Assembly (NCBI RefSeq): GCF_900215605.1
Contig: NZ_OBEL01000002.1
Location: forward strand, 372,001-436,000
Direction: 5' to 3'
Source of the DNA: Cohaesibacter gelatinilyticus
GTDB taxonomy: Bacteria; Pseudomonadota; Alphaproteobacteria; Rhizobiales; Cohaesibacteraceae
DNA length: 64,000 bases
Shown: piece by piece, positions 25,827-35,065 of the stretch
Numbering within the stretch: the stretch's first letter is position 1
How the letters are laid out: each line of letters starts with the position of its first letter
The notes under the pieces: generated by a model
What the model was told of the DNA's origin: nothing
The model's database searches: none
Seen by the model: only the letters and a program-made list of their open reading frames with translations
Translations under genes and position numbers: made by a program

Positions 25827-26945
25827 ATGAACCTTACAATTGAAAAATGCCTCAGGGAAATTTGGTTTGCTGGTGTTGACGCAGTCAGGGGCGAGGGTAG
25901 CGTTAAAACAGCCTTGACTGATTTTGATCTACCAAAACCCGACCAAATCATTTCAATTGGCAAGGCCGCAGCAGACATGCTTTCCGGAGCACAATTGGTA
26001 TTTGGCAGCGACATACCGGCAATGGTGGTCACAAAATACGGCCACAGCCAATCCCTACCCGGGTCGGTGCGAACTATCGAGGCAGCACACCCTATCCCTG
26101 ACAGCAACTCGCTTATTGCAGGCAGGGAAGTCTTAAGGGTTGTGAAACAGTGCCCGCAAGGTTCGCACCTATTAATGCTTGTATCAGGTGGTGCATCCTC
26201 GCTTGTCGAATTATTGTCAAAGGGCAACACATTGGCCGACCTGCAAACCGAAAATTCGCGACTACTTGCCTCGGGCCTTGATATTGGCCCAATAAATATG
26301 TGCCGAAAAGAAATCTCGCAAATAAAGGGCGGTAAACTTCTTTCCCACTTTGCTGGCGCCTCTGTAAATGTGTTGGCTATATCTGATGTGGAGGGAGATG
26401 ACCTTTCTGTTTTGGGTTCGGGTATTGGGCAGGGTCCAAAAAACCCCCAGTTTTCATTTAGTCCATATATTGTGGCGTCGAATAAGGTAGCACGTGACGC
26501 CGCCGCAGCCCGCGCAGCTTCACTAGGATTGAATGTCGTTGTAAATGCCGAAAGTCTTTATGCAGATGTCTATGAGCTTGCTGTTAAAATAGCCGATGAA
26601 TTACGAAACGGCCCCACAGGTGTTTATATTTGGGGCGGCGAACCGACAACTATTCTGCCTTCCAATCCAGGTCACGGCGGTCGAAATCAAGCCCTGGCAC
26701 TGGCATTGGCCGAGCAAATATTACGGATGGATGAGCTAACTGTGCTGGTGGCCGGAACCGACGGAACCGATGGTCCCACAGATGCCGCCGGCGGACTTGT
26801 AACGAGTAAAACGTGGACAGACAAAGCTGCTCTCTATTTAAAACACGCAGATAGCGGCACTTTTCTCCAATCTCGCGGTGCATTGTTTAAGTCGGGACCA
26901 ACTGGCACGAATGTCATGGACTTACTGATTGCAGCTAAACATTAG
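25827..26945 (+). CDS. Glycerate 2-kinase (MOFRL family)
   Basis: A 372-residue protein of the MOFRL/TtuD glycerate kinase family. The N-terminal domain has ISIGKAAADM and LMLVSGGASSLVE; the C-terminal MOFRL domain has GGEPTT, GHGGRNQALALALAEQI and VLVAGTDGTDGPTDAAGG. It phosphorylates D-glycerate to 2-phosphoglycerate. The start at MNLTIEK was chosen because family proteins begin near the following helix; an upstream ATG at 25785 is also in frame. As the last gene of the island it suggests that the carbon source yields glycerate. Confidence 0.85.
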   Translation: MNLTIEKCLREIWFAGVDAVRGEGSVKTALTDFDLPKPDQIISIGKAAADMLSGAQLVFGSDIPAMVVTKYGHSQSLPGSVRTIEAAHPIPDSNSLIAGREVLRVVKQCPQGSHLLMLVSGGASSLVELLSKGNTLADLQTENSRLLASGLDIGPINMCRKEISQIKGGKLLSHFAGASVNVLAISDVEGDDLSVLGSGIGQGPKNPQFSFSPYIVASNKVARDAAAARAASLGLNVVVNAESLYADVYELAVKIADELRNGPTGVYIWGGEPTTILPSNPGHGGRNQALALALAEQILRMDELTVLVAGTDGTDGPTDAAGGLVTSKTWTDKAALYLKHADSGTFLQSRGALFKSGPTGTNVMDLLIAAKH

Positions 26946-27335
26946 AATGAGCGAGCCCAAATTCGTTTAAAGTTTAAAACGACCATATTCAGGTTGGAGT
27001 TTGTAAGTTCAAATTTACAGATGGCACTGCTTTGTGTTTTGGCGAATTTCTTGAGTTGGCGGGGATTATCGGCACTCTTGAAGCCTAATACGTTACAACA
27101 AAGAAGCTTTAATTTTTGACTGGGTTAACAGACGAGAGTAATTGAGAAGTCGAATGATCACTATGGGCTCGAAGCGGACATTGGTGAGTAGTGTAGCATA
27201 TCCGTTCTCACGACTTCGGCAGTGCGGATAGAGCTGGCTTTCTTTTTTGGCATAGTGACAGAGGCTGGATATATCGGATGCAGCCCCGGAAGACGGGCGC
27301 GGGTTTAAAATGACTTGTGCGCAGGCAGTCGCCGT
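26946..27335. other. Gene-free stretch at right edge of catabolic island
   Basis: No open frame with recognisable product, no tRNA and no repeat shared with the rest of the window was found in these 390 bases. It separates A/T-rich island DNA from the more G/C-rich cfa gene and may hold the junction. Confidence 0.4.
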
Positions 27336-28652
27336 TCAGCGATAGAGATCGGCCCGGCTTGGCGGCAGATTTGCTGGTCCCTTGGGATTTTTGCTGACAA
27401 GCACCTGATAGAGACGGGCTGTGCCGCGCAGGAAGGCAAGGGATGATCCGGCCAGATAGGCGATCCAAATGCGATAGACTTCCTCTCCCACCAACTCCAC
27501 CGCCTTGTCGCGGTTGGTCTCCAGCCGGTCCAGCCAGAGTTTCGTGGTCAGCTGATAATGCTCGCGCCAGCCTTCCACATCCATCACTTCGAACTTGTTC
27601 TGTTCGAAGCTGGAAATGGTCTGGCCCAGATCGATCAGTTCGCCGCCGGGGAAGATGTATTTCTGCAGGGCGCGCTGCTCGGGGCGGGAGGAAAAGCGGT
27701 TCTTTTTCTTCTTGGCCTTGCGAGAGATGGCATGGTTGAGAAACAGCCCTTTGTCGACGAGCAGGCGGTTGATGGTGGCGCAATACTCGTTGAGATTATC
27801 CTCCCCCACATGTTCCATCATGCCGACCGAGGCGATCTTGTCGAAGGGGCCTTCAAGATCGACATAATTCTTGAGTTCCACACTGACGCGGTCTTCAAGC
27901 CCCTTGGCCTTGATCTGTTCGCGGACATGGGTCAGCTGGGCCTCGGACAGGGTGACGCCATGGGCACGCACGCCATACTTTTCGGCCGCATGGAAGATCA
28001 GCGCGCCCCAGCCGCAGCCAATATCGAGGAAACGCTCTTCGGGTTTGAGGCGTAGCTTGCGGCAGATCATGTCGATCTTGTCATGCTGGGCCTGATCCAG
28101 CGAATTGTTCCAGTCGGTGAAATAGGCACAGCTATAGAGGCGTCGCTCATCGAGGAACAACTCGTAGAAATCGTTGCCGACATCATAGTGGAACTGGATG
28201 AAATCGATCTCGTTGCTCTTGGGCAGGTTTTTGCCATGGTTGTTCTCATCGCCTTCAAAAGCCCGGCCCTCATCGAGATTGACACCGGGAGAAAAGAGGA
28301 AGGCGGTCAAGAAGGACAGGATGGTGCGCTTCGGAATTTTCTTCAGGCGTTTGCGCGAAGGAGAGAGGGCAAAGAGCAGGCCGACATCATAGAGCGTGCC
28401 GCCCTTGATCTCGATGAGACCCTTGATATAGGGGCGGATGATGCGGTCGAGGCCAGGGCGACGGAGCAGCGAGGCGATGATACCCGGATCCTTGATAAGG
28501 ATGGCGAGGTCGGGGGCGGGGTTGCTGCCCAGAGGGACCCTGGTTCCGTCCCAGAGTTCTATGGCAATGTCGGCATTGAGTGCCTTGGCCACCTCGTCAA
28601 GAAGGGCCAGTGTTGGCTTCAGTTGCTTCTGTGCTTCCGGTTTCCCGCTCAT
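27336..28652 (-). CDS. cfa: Cyclopropane-fatty-acyl-phospholipid synthase
   Basis: A 438-residue S-adenosylmethionine-dependent methyltransferase. The C-terminal catalytic domain (about residues 140-420) has IQFHYDVGNDFYELFLDE, the SAM site FLDIGCGWGALIFHAAEKYG, and ASVGMMEHVGEDNLNEYC, all characteristic of Cfa. The N-terminal about 130 residues form the lipid-binding domain of the family. The enzyme methylenates unsaturated acyl chains of membrane lipids, usually under stress or in stationary phase. It lacks a close partner but a fatty acid desaturase gene lies divergently 357 bp away, so both act on membrane lipid chains. Confidence 0.9.
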   Translation of the reverse strand: MSGKPEAQKQLKPTLALLDEVAKALNADIAIELWDGTRVPLGSNPAPDLAILIKDPGIIASLLRRPGLDRIIRPYIKGLIEIKGGTLYDVGLLFALSPSRKRLKKIPKRTILSFLTAFLFSPGVNLDEGRAFEGDENNHGKNLPKSNEIDFIQFHYDVGNDFYELFLDERRLYSCAYFTDWNNSLDQAQHDKIDMICRKLRLKPEERFLDIGCGWGALIFHAAEKYGVRAHGVTLSEAQLTHVREQIKAKGLEDRVSVELKNYVDLEGPFDKIASVGMMEHVGEDNLNEYCATINRLLVDKGLFLNHAISRKAKKKKNRFSSRPEQRALQKYIFPGGELIDLGQTISSFEQNKFEVMDVEGWREHYQLTTKLWLDRLETNRDKAVELVGEEVYRIWIAYLAGSSLAFLRGTARLYQVLVSKNPKGPANLPPSRADLYR

Positions 28653-28874
28653 TGTGGCCCCGCTTGTTCGTTCCGCTGGCAGATACTACCTTCGGTTTCG
28701 AGATATATAGGCTGCCACTGTCACTGGAATATGGCAAGAGAGGAAATATCGGCGCAAGCTCGCGCAAATGCGTGAACGGACGCAATTCTGTCATCATTAT
28801 TGCCAATTCTGGAGACTTTGTGGTTGAGCATTGGGCCCGTCTTCTTTACCAATTTAAAGAGTTCGCTGTTGGCC

Positions 28875-28979
28875 GCATGTCCAGCCCTCTCCCCCTCCCA
28901 AACCGCCCACTAGGGTACCATGACGGGTGGTTTGGGAGGGGGAGAGGGCTTGGCTCAGAACTTTTAATTCAGACTTTAA
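28875..28979. repeat. Palindromic dispersed repeat, copy 1
   Basis: The core 28883-28950 is an inverted repeat with 26-bp arms (one mismatch), beginning AGCCCTCTCCCCCTCCCAAA. A second copy at 41437-41542 is in the opposite orientation, and the similarity extends beyond the palindrome on both sides (GCATGTCC on one, cttggctcag..ctttaaa on the other). Upstream of this copy at 28807-28831 there is also TCTGGAGACTTTG..GGTTG, which recurs beside copy 2. No open reading frame lies within it; this is a MITE- or REP-like element. Confidence 0.7.
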
Positions 28980-29009
28980 ATGCCGATTTTCACCTGCAAG
29001 GAAACCATT

Positions 29010-30038
29010 ATGAACAAACCACTCGTGTCCGAAGCGAGGAGCTGGGCGAAAATCCTTGCCCCCTACAAGTTACCTCATCATGGACGCAGTGTGTTTGAAC
29101 TGATCCTGACGATGGGCCTCTTTGCGCTTTGCTGGGGTGCAATGCTGTGGTCGGTTGGCTCTGGTTATTGGCTATATTTCTTGTTGCTCGTGCCAACTGC
29201 GGGTCTGCTCGTTCGTATGTTTCTTATCCAGCATGATTGTGGTCACGGTTCCTTTTTCCGCTCAAAGCTGGCCAATGACTGGCTAGGGCGTTTCATCGGT
29301 GTGTTGACGCTGACCCCCTATGATTTTTGGAAACGCACGCACGCCATCCATCATGCCAGTTCGGGAAATCTGGATCGGCGAGGATTGGGCGATGTCGACA
29401 CAATCACGGTTCATGAATATCGAGCGCTATCGCCCTTTAGAAAACTGCTCTATCGCCTCTACCGCAATCCATTGGTGATGTTCGTTCTCGGACCTACCTA
29501 TTTGTTCTTTTTGCAGCATCGATTGCCAATTGGCCTTATGCGACGGGGCTGGGTCCCTTGGGTGTCTGCGATGTCTACAAATGTCGGCATCATTGCTGTT
29601 GCCATTGCAGGCATGTGGATTTTCGGGGTGAAGGAATTCCTGATCATTCAGATCCCGGTTACCATTCTGGCGACGACGATTGGCGTTTGGCTGTTTTTTG
29701 TTCAGCACCAGTTCGAGGGCGCGCATTGGGATCATGAAGAAGACTGGAGCCGACATCATGCCGCTCTGCATGGCTCTTCTCATTATGACCTGCCGCCCGT
29801 CCTGACTTGGTTTACAGCCAATATCGGCATTCACCATGTTCATCACCTGGCAAGCGGCATCCCCTTTTACCGACTGGGGAAAGTGCTGATTGATCATCCT
29901 GAATTAAAGGATGTCGGACGCATCACAATCGGCGAAAGCCTGCGTTGCATCCCCTTGGCCTTGTGGGATGAAGACAGCCGAAAGCTTATTTCTTTCCGAG
30001 AATTCCGACAGATGACGGCGAACCAAGCGAGCGCTTGA
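29010..30038 (+). CDS. Membrane fatty acid desaturase
   Basis: A 342-residue integral membrane di-iron desaturase. The three histidine boxes are intact: HDCGHGSF (about residue 74), HAIHHASSG (about 110) and, near the C-terminus, HHVHH (about 280). Four or so membrane helices lie between them. The start at MNKPLV, ten codons inside the longest frame, has AAGGAA upstream. The enzyme introduces a double bond into acyl-lipid chains. It could supply the unsaturated substrate of the divergently encoded Cfa. Confidence 0.88.
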   Translation: MNKPLVSEARSWAKILAPYKLPHHGRSVFELILTMGLFALCWGAMLWSVGSGYWLYFLLLVPTAGLLVRMFLIQHDCGHGSFFRSKLANDWLGRFIGVLTLTPYDFWKRTHAIHHASSGNLDRRGLGDVDTITVHEYRALSPFRKLLYRLYRNPLVMFVLGPTYLFFLQHRLPIGLMRRGWVPWVSAMSTNVGIIAVAIAGMWIFGVKEFLIIQIPVTILATTIGVWLFFVQHQFEGAHWDHEEDWSRHHAALHGSSHYDLPPVLTWFTANIGIHHVHHLASGIPFYRLGKVLIDHPELKDVGRITIGESLRCIPLALWDEDSRKLISFREFRQMTANQASA

Positions 30039-30292
30039 ACAGGCCGATCAGCGCCTTCATTGAGCGAGTGCTCCGCAAACTCCCCGGCGTCATCAGCATC
30101 TGCTCAAACATCTCCCTGCGCGAGATGAAAGGATCCAGTTGTTTGCCGGTGCAGGGTTTATGGTCCATTGTGGATTTTTATTAGATTATATTGTTTCAGT
30201 GCAGTCCTAGTGAAAATGTCACTTCTTCTCGTTGGGATTGTCGTCCGGTTACTGAGTTAATGCTTTAATGTGTCCCAAATAGTAACAGGCAT

Positions 30293-31867
30293 TTAAGTTG
30301 TAAACATATCCCTAGATGGATTTTTTATTAAACCGCAGTTCGATGCGAGTCTTAAGATCGTTGGAAGTCTGTCCTCGGTTACAGTAGGAACCCAAGGTTT
30401 GTTTACGAGTGCCTCAAGTCCCGTCTCTTCGATGGAAAGACGAAGACGCTGATTTTGGCCGTCAAATCGGTTTACTGCTGTGGCCATATGTTGGCTTATT
30501 ACCAATGCTTCAAGGATAAACTGGATGGCCTGCCGAAGTGTAACGTTTCCGAGTGCGATTAACCGCTTCCTTAAATGTAAGGTTGATAGGCGGTGGTGCC
30601 CACCTACGTTGACCAGTAGTTTATCATCATCGCAGGCGCATCCGGCAAAGGAAGCGCATAGCAATGCTGCATAAAGGCATGAAGCGGCGGCTTTGTCGTT
30701 CATCGTTGCAAACTGTTCCTGAATTATTTTTATAATTGTAAAGGGACAGAACCAACCATCCATTCGTCCGACTTCAGCGAATTGCTCGATTGTCTCTGCT
30801 CGTTCGTCAAGAGTCTCCAGCAATGTCCCAAGGTGAGAACCAGAAGGTAATCCAAATTCTGCATCATTGAAGGCAGTTTCGGCGTCGGTTGTCATTTTTA
30901 CAGTATCATGTACACCGTTCAGTACTTTATACTCACACCAAGAAAGAAGTGTCTCGAAAGCGAGCCTTTGTAGCTGGCGAACTTGCAGTGTGATCCATTT
31001 TTTGCGTGCAGTGATCAACCCCTCGGGGATGGAATATAAAACGTCATCCCATTCGGAATAGTACATTTTTTGACGTACTTCATCTGGAGTAAGCGGTCTT
31101 GCTGAACCTGAAAGCTGAAGACGTGCAAGCGCTATGGTACTACTTCTTTTGCCAAGCGCTTCCGCATAATTGCCAACGGCATTTTCATCAAATAACGCCA
31201 AGCGGAACGCGGTTTGCTCTTCTTCTGAAGCGGTGTTAACACCCCAAAGCTGCCATAGAGCTGTTGCATCGTTCTCTGATGCTTTTACCGGTTCAAGTGT
31301 ATTCAGGAGACGTTGGTAAAGATCAGGCTTTTGTCTCAGCACCTCGTCTAGTTTTGTAGCAAGCAGAATTCCTTTTCCGGTCGTTCTGAACAACTCAGGG
31401 CGGTGTGGGGCCAGGAAGCCAAGACCGGAAATAGTTTTTGATGCCGGCCCATACCAAAGGGCGGCGATGAGGCTGGTACTATTCTGTACTCTTTCCCACG
31501 CTTCAAATGTTAGTTCCACCTGCCCATTGGTGCTCGCAGGCGGTTCAGCAGATTTGCCTGGAATATTTGGGGCATTCTCAACTTGTGCACCCCAGGTGAA
31601 CAAGATTTCTATGCGTTCACGAAAGGCACGCGCCTCAATATTGGTCGGAGCGAGTTTACTTTGACTTGCACAAAGTTCGTGGAACTTCCAGAAGATCCAG
31701 CTCAATATTGAGAATGGTCGGATGAACGGGGTTACGTTATTTGTACCTGGGATGAGATCGGCCATCATGTCGAGATTGGCCTGCCGTAGTCCGAGGAAGT
31801 CTACACCGCTGTTTTCTGAAACAGGAGGCGACAAGAAAAAGGCTGATTGTGGTAATTGTTTGCTCAT
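30293..31867 (-). CDS. Uncharacterised partner of PLD-like protein
   Basis: A 524-residue protein without recognised catalytic motifs. The N-terminal VDFLGLRQANLDMMADLIPG, followed by RPFSILSWIFWKF, resembles the opening of some families annotated as DUF6361, which often sit beside nucleases; I hold this only loosely. The rest is predicted helical, with a cysteine cluster (FAGCACDDD) near residue 415. The ATG at 31867 overlaps the TGA of the upstream PLD-like gene, so the two are translated together and probably form one complex. No signal peptide is present. Composition is more A/T rich than housekeeping genes nearby. Confidence 0.7.
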   Translation of the reverse strand: MSKQLPQSAFFLSPPVSENSGVDFLGLRQANLDMMADLIPGTNNVTPFIRPFSILSWIFWKFHELCASQSKLAPTNIEARAFRERIEILFTWGAQVENAPNIPGKSAEPPASTNGQVELTFEAWERVQNSTSLIAALWYGPASKTISGLGFLAPHRPELFRTTGKGILLATKLDEVLRQKPDLYQRLLNTLEPVKASENDATALWQLWGVNTASEEEQTAFRLALFDENAVGNYAEALGKRSSTIALARLQLSGSARPLTPDEVRQKMYYSEWDDVLYSIPEGLITARKKWITLQVRQLQRLAFETLLSWCEYKVLNGVHDTVKMTTDAETAFNDAEFGLPSGSHLGTLLETLDERAETIEQFAEVGRMDGWFCPFTIIKIIQEQFATMNDKAAASCLYAALLCASFAGCACDDDKLLVNVGGHHRLSTLHLRKRLIALGNVTLRQAIQFILEALVISQHMATAVNRFDGQNQRLRLSIEETGLEALVNKPWVPTVTEDRLPTILRLASNCGLIKNPSRDMFTT

Positions 31868-34317
31868 GGTGACACATCCAGTGTAAACCTCTTGCAATGA
31901 ATACAATGCCCGATCCGGTAGCGTTGGTACTTGGCAGTGATATCGATAGAGAAGCTGAAATAGTCAAATGCGCAGGAAGGGCTCTTATTCTTCACAGCAC
32001 GGATTCTCCGCCGCCAGTTGGGGCTTTGAAATGCTTTCAGTAAAGCCGTTCCCGGCGTTGACCGGAATATTTTCCACTCCCTTGGAATGAGATGCCCGGC
32101 TTCGGCAAGTGTCAAAGCTCGGAGGAGCTGCTGCCTTATCGTGGGGTGGGACAGTATTTCGGTGATCGAATTGGATAACAATTCACTATTAGCTGTCTCG
32201 CCAATCAAGAGTGGGCCGAAGCCAAAATCACTATTAGCAATCAGCGTGTTAAGCAAATGCTCCTTATCAGCATCACCATTATAGAAATGCTCCAAGCAAT
32301 CGTGCAGGTTTTCTGCGATTACATCACGATCACTTTTTGCACCTAGCGCAAAAAGAATAGCGGCGTTAGTGATGATATGTTGCTCGAGAGAAGAAACTTT
32401 GTCGGGCTCTGATATTGCAGAGCGGCAAGCCTGATAAAACCAGGTGTACAAAAACTCATAGGCGTCATTCAAATCGCTTAGCCGGTAAATCCGCATCCAC
32501 ATACCGACCTCAAGTTTCAGAACAAGAAGAGCCCTGATGCTGGATGGTTTGTCCATCGCTTCATTGATCAATTTGTCTATGTGGCTTTCAAATTCAGCAA
32601 GAGCACACTTCCTCGAACTCCTTTTTTGCTTTTTGTTCGTGCTGCCGTTGTTTACTGCATCTTCTCCAGTAACAACAGATTCACCGAAATTTGACGCACC
32701 AATCGTTTTGCTTCGGCCGTGGCCGAGAAAAACTTTTCTCAGCCTTTGCATTGCCTGATCAAATGCGTCAATCTGATCTTGCCCGTTACGCCCTGTAGGC
32801 GTTCCGCTCCCACCTATTTCTTCAATGGGCGCAAGATCTTCCAGATTTACGGTGATCACAGTAGTTTCGGTCGAAGGGCCCACTCCCTCATCGATTTTTC
32901 GAACAGGTAAATCATATAAACGTATATGATTTTCAGCATTAATACTCAAATAATCAAGGAGCGCGTCGATATCATCATCCGATTCTTCACGTCTCATGAT
33001 TCTGCTAAGTGAACCTGCTGTTAGTCGTCGTCGTCCCGGCATTGCGAGAAACATCTCGTTGTGAACCCATCCGCGTGCTTCGCGATCGCCCTGTGACAAT
33101 AGGATTTGCAGAGCAGGCATTTGGGAGAAAGGTTCAAAAGTGTTGTCCTTTTTAGAAAATCGACCTCGTTCGTCCACTTCCACTTCAAACGGCGTCGCAT
33201 CTCCATCCGCCTGGATCATCAATCCTCGCCAGAAGCCTTTGACAGGTTTTAAAGAGATAAGCTGACCAGTTAGGAGAGTTGATTCATTGCGATCAAATCC
33301 AGCATAGACAATCTCGCTTTCTTTGAGACCGGATGGCATGCGAGATTGAGCTTCAAACACAGGCGCTTTAATAGTTTCCCAGCTAAGAAGTGATTTCTCT
33401 GAATCTAGCTTACGCAATGTGCCAAGCTCGACATTCTCTGTCGTTGTCAAAGCCTTGCGCGTGGCGTTGATACTGCCGCTCAAAATGACAGTTCCGTCAG
33501 AACACGAAAACTCATAGAGCTTAGCATGAACAAAGCGTTTGTCCTTGCTGACAACCCGAACAGGAGTAACAGGGAATGGCAAAGAAGTTGCCTTCGAAAA
33601 CGGGAAGGGGCTTGTATCCTTGCTTGTGACGGCAATCGCGATTGGAACTTTTCCAAGTTCGTTCGATAGTAACTCTACTGCTAGGCCATCAGGATCGTGA
33701 TACGGTGATACAATGGAGACGGATGAACACGTCCCGTAGTCCGTAAGAGCGATAGGTATTTGGCTAACAATAGGATCGTCCAAAGAATGCAATAACTGGA
33801 CTGGTCCTTTGCTTTTGTCTGATGCGACGAGTGCCCGGGCTGAAAAATCGTCAATCCATTCGGTTCGGGCAAACTTGATGTCATCCCGCGCCCGCATCGC
33901 CTCTAGATAATCTGCAAAATCTCCAAATGCGGTACCGTGCGTTTCAGGTGTCAAGGCTTCAAAAACTTCAAGATTTCGACCATGCCCTGCGAAGGTGATG
34001 TTACCGCTACCGATTAAAAGCAGATCATCTTGGTCACTGGACAAGTAAATGCTTTTAGCATGAAACACACCGTTAGGCAGCGCTGCAGGAACAAGGTGGT
34101 ATTCATGTCCGATACGCATGGAGCGACGCTCTAGTAGAGAAGAACGATATCCTTCGGCATCTGCGATCAGCCAAATATCTGAGCAACCAGACCGCAAAAG
34201 CAATGGTAGTATTTCTGATTCAAAGTAACTTAGACTTAGGGTATAGGTCGTGAATAATGCGTGTTTCCAACTGCGCATCTGAATGATATCAACGATTGAT
34301 GAAACACTGCTATCCAT
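31864..34317 (-). CDS. Phospholipase-D-like (double HKD) protein, candidate defence nuclease
   Basis: An 817-residue cytoplasmic protein. Two PLD half-sites are visible: FHAKSIYL then LLLIGSGNITFAGHG (about residues 83-112), and FVHAKLYEF then TVILSGSINATRKAL (about 265-292). Both keep the His-x-Lys and the following Ser/Asn pair, so one composite active site is expected. The C-terminal 500 residues are not recognised; the extreme C-terminus holds a CIHC pair that might bind zinc with other residues. PLD-fold proteins of this layout are often nucleases of restriction or antiphage systems. No transposase or helicase gene is nearby. Confidence 0.75.
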   Translation of the reverse strand: MDSSVSSIVDIIQMRSWKHALFTTYTLSLSYFESEILPLLLRSGCSDIWLIADAEGYRSSLLERRSMRIGHEYHLVPAALPNGVFHAKSIYLSSDQDDLLLIGSGNITFAGHGRNLEVFEALTPETHGTAFGDFADYLEAMRARDDIKFARTEWIDDFSARALVASDKSKGPVQLLHSLDDPIVSQIPIALTDYGTCSSVSIVSPYHDPDGLAVELLSNELGKVPIAIAVTSKDTSPFPFSKATSLPFPVTPVRVVSKDKRFVHAKLYEFSCSDGTVILSGSINATRKALTTTENVELGTLRKLDSEKSLLSWETIKAPVFEAQSRMPSGLKESEIVYAGFDRNESTLLTGQLISLKPVKGFWRGLMIQADGDATPFEVEVDERGRFSKKDNTFEPFSQMPALQILLSQGDREARGWVHNEMFLAMPGRRRLTAGSLSRIMRREESDDDIDALLDYLSINAENHIRLYDLPVRKIDEGVGPSTETTVITVNLEDLAPIEEIGGSGTPTGRNGQDQIDAFDQAMQRLRKVFLGHGRSKTIGASNFGESVVTGEDAVNNGSTNKKQKRSSRKCALAEFESHIDKLINEAMDKPSSIRALLVLKLEVGMWMRIYRLSDLNDAYEFLYTWFYQACRSAISEPDKVSSLEQHIITNAAILFALGAKSDRDVIAENLHDCLEHFYNGDADKEHLLNTLIANSDFGFGPLLIGETANSELLSNSITEILSHPTIRQQLLRALTLAEAGHLIPREWKIFRSTPGTALLKAFQSPNWRRRIRAVKNKSPSCAFDYFSFSIDITAKYQRYRIGHCIHCKRFTLDVSP

Positions 34318-34607
34318 AATTATTTGTTGACGTCAAAGCTAAACTCCCTCTGAAGATATTGTCCAAGTTTATTGGGCACCTGAAAACTTGGGGCCAAGGG
34401 CTTCATATGCAATCAGAATCACGCGCGAAGATTGTTATTGAGAATTTAGACAACTTCAAGAGGCTTGAAATTACTTATCTATAGGGTTCGTACATTTGTT
34501 GAGAATGGTTGCAGACCAAGTGGCCACTTATTGAAGCAAAGCTCGAGCCGTTGATGCACTGCTGAACGTCAGCTCCCCGTCCTCCTGTACCCTTGAAATC
34601 AGTACCT

Positions 34608-34886
34608 TCAGTTGCAGATCTCTGCCTTCAAACGCTTGATCGTTTCGCCACAAGTGGCTTTGGTGATTTTGGGGACGAAGCCGAGGTGGGTGGTTTTGGT
34701 GTTGTCTGCTTTGATGACTTTGCTGGCTGAGGCGTGGAGTTCGTTGGTTTTGGTGCGGGCTTTGATGTCTGCGATATTGTCAGGATTGATGCCGGAGCCG
34801 GGCATGATGGTGATGCTGGGTGGCGCTTGATTGGCTAGCTTGACCAGTTCCTCCAGTCCTTCCAGTGCGGTTGCCGCACCGTGATA
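34608..34886 (-). pseudogene. cutC: cutC remnant (C-terminal third only)
   Basis: On the minus strand the frame reads HGAATALEGLEELVKLANQ, then ITIMPGSGINPDNIADIK, NELHAS, and ends in TIKRLKAEICN. These are the last about 90 residues of CutC-family proteins (GGAATALEGL, MPGSGIN). The N-terminal two-thirds of the roughly 240-residue protein is absent: just upstream (34887-35000) the frame is unrelated. The 3' end and its stop are intact. The gene was cut at its 5' side, which marks a deletion or insertion boundary next to the PLD module. The 290 bases at 34318-34607 hold nothing else that I recognise. Confidence 0.75.
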
Positions 34887-35065
34887 GCTGGTTGAGGATG
34901 CTCACCTCTGAAAAAAACCGAAAAGATCGGAATGTCCTTCCGGGCCAGTTTCATTTCCTCGATCCATAGTCGTTTCTGAAACTATATAATTCGATATCGC
35001 ACTTGTTTAGTGCGAATTCACATTATATAGTTCGTTATCGTATTATATGCCAGGATTTGAGACCA

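Noticed and set aside
27558-28055. Plus-strand frames opposite cfa
   Set aside because: Cfa on the minus strand is certain; these are shadows.
29986-30168. 60-codon minus-strand frame overlapping the desaturase 3' end
   Set aside because: No ribosome site, no family, and 53 bp lie inside a real gene on the other strand; not enough support.
34887-35000. Possible further coding upstream of the cutC remnant (frame with KLARKDIPIFSVFF)
   Set aside because: Too short and not recognised; kept only as junction sequence.
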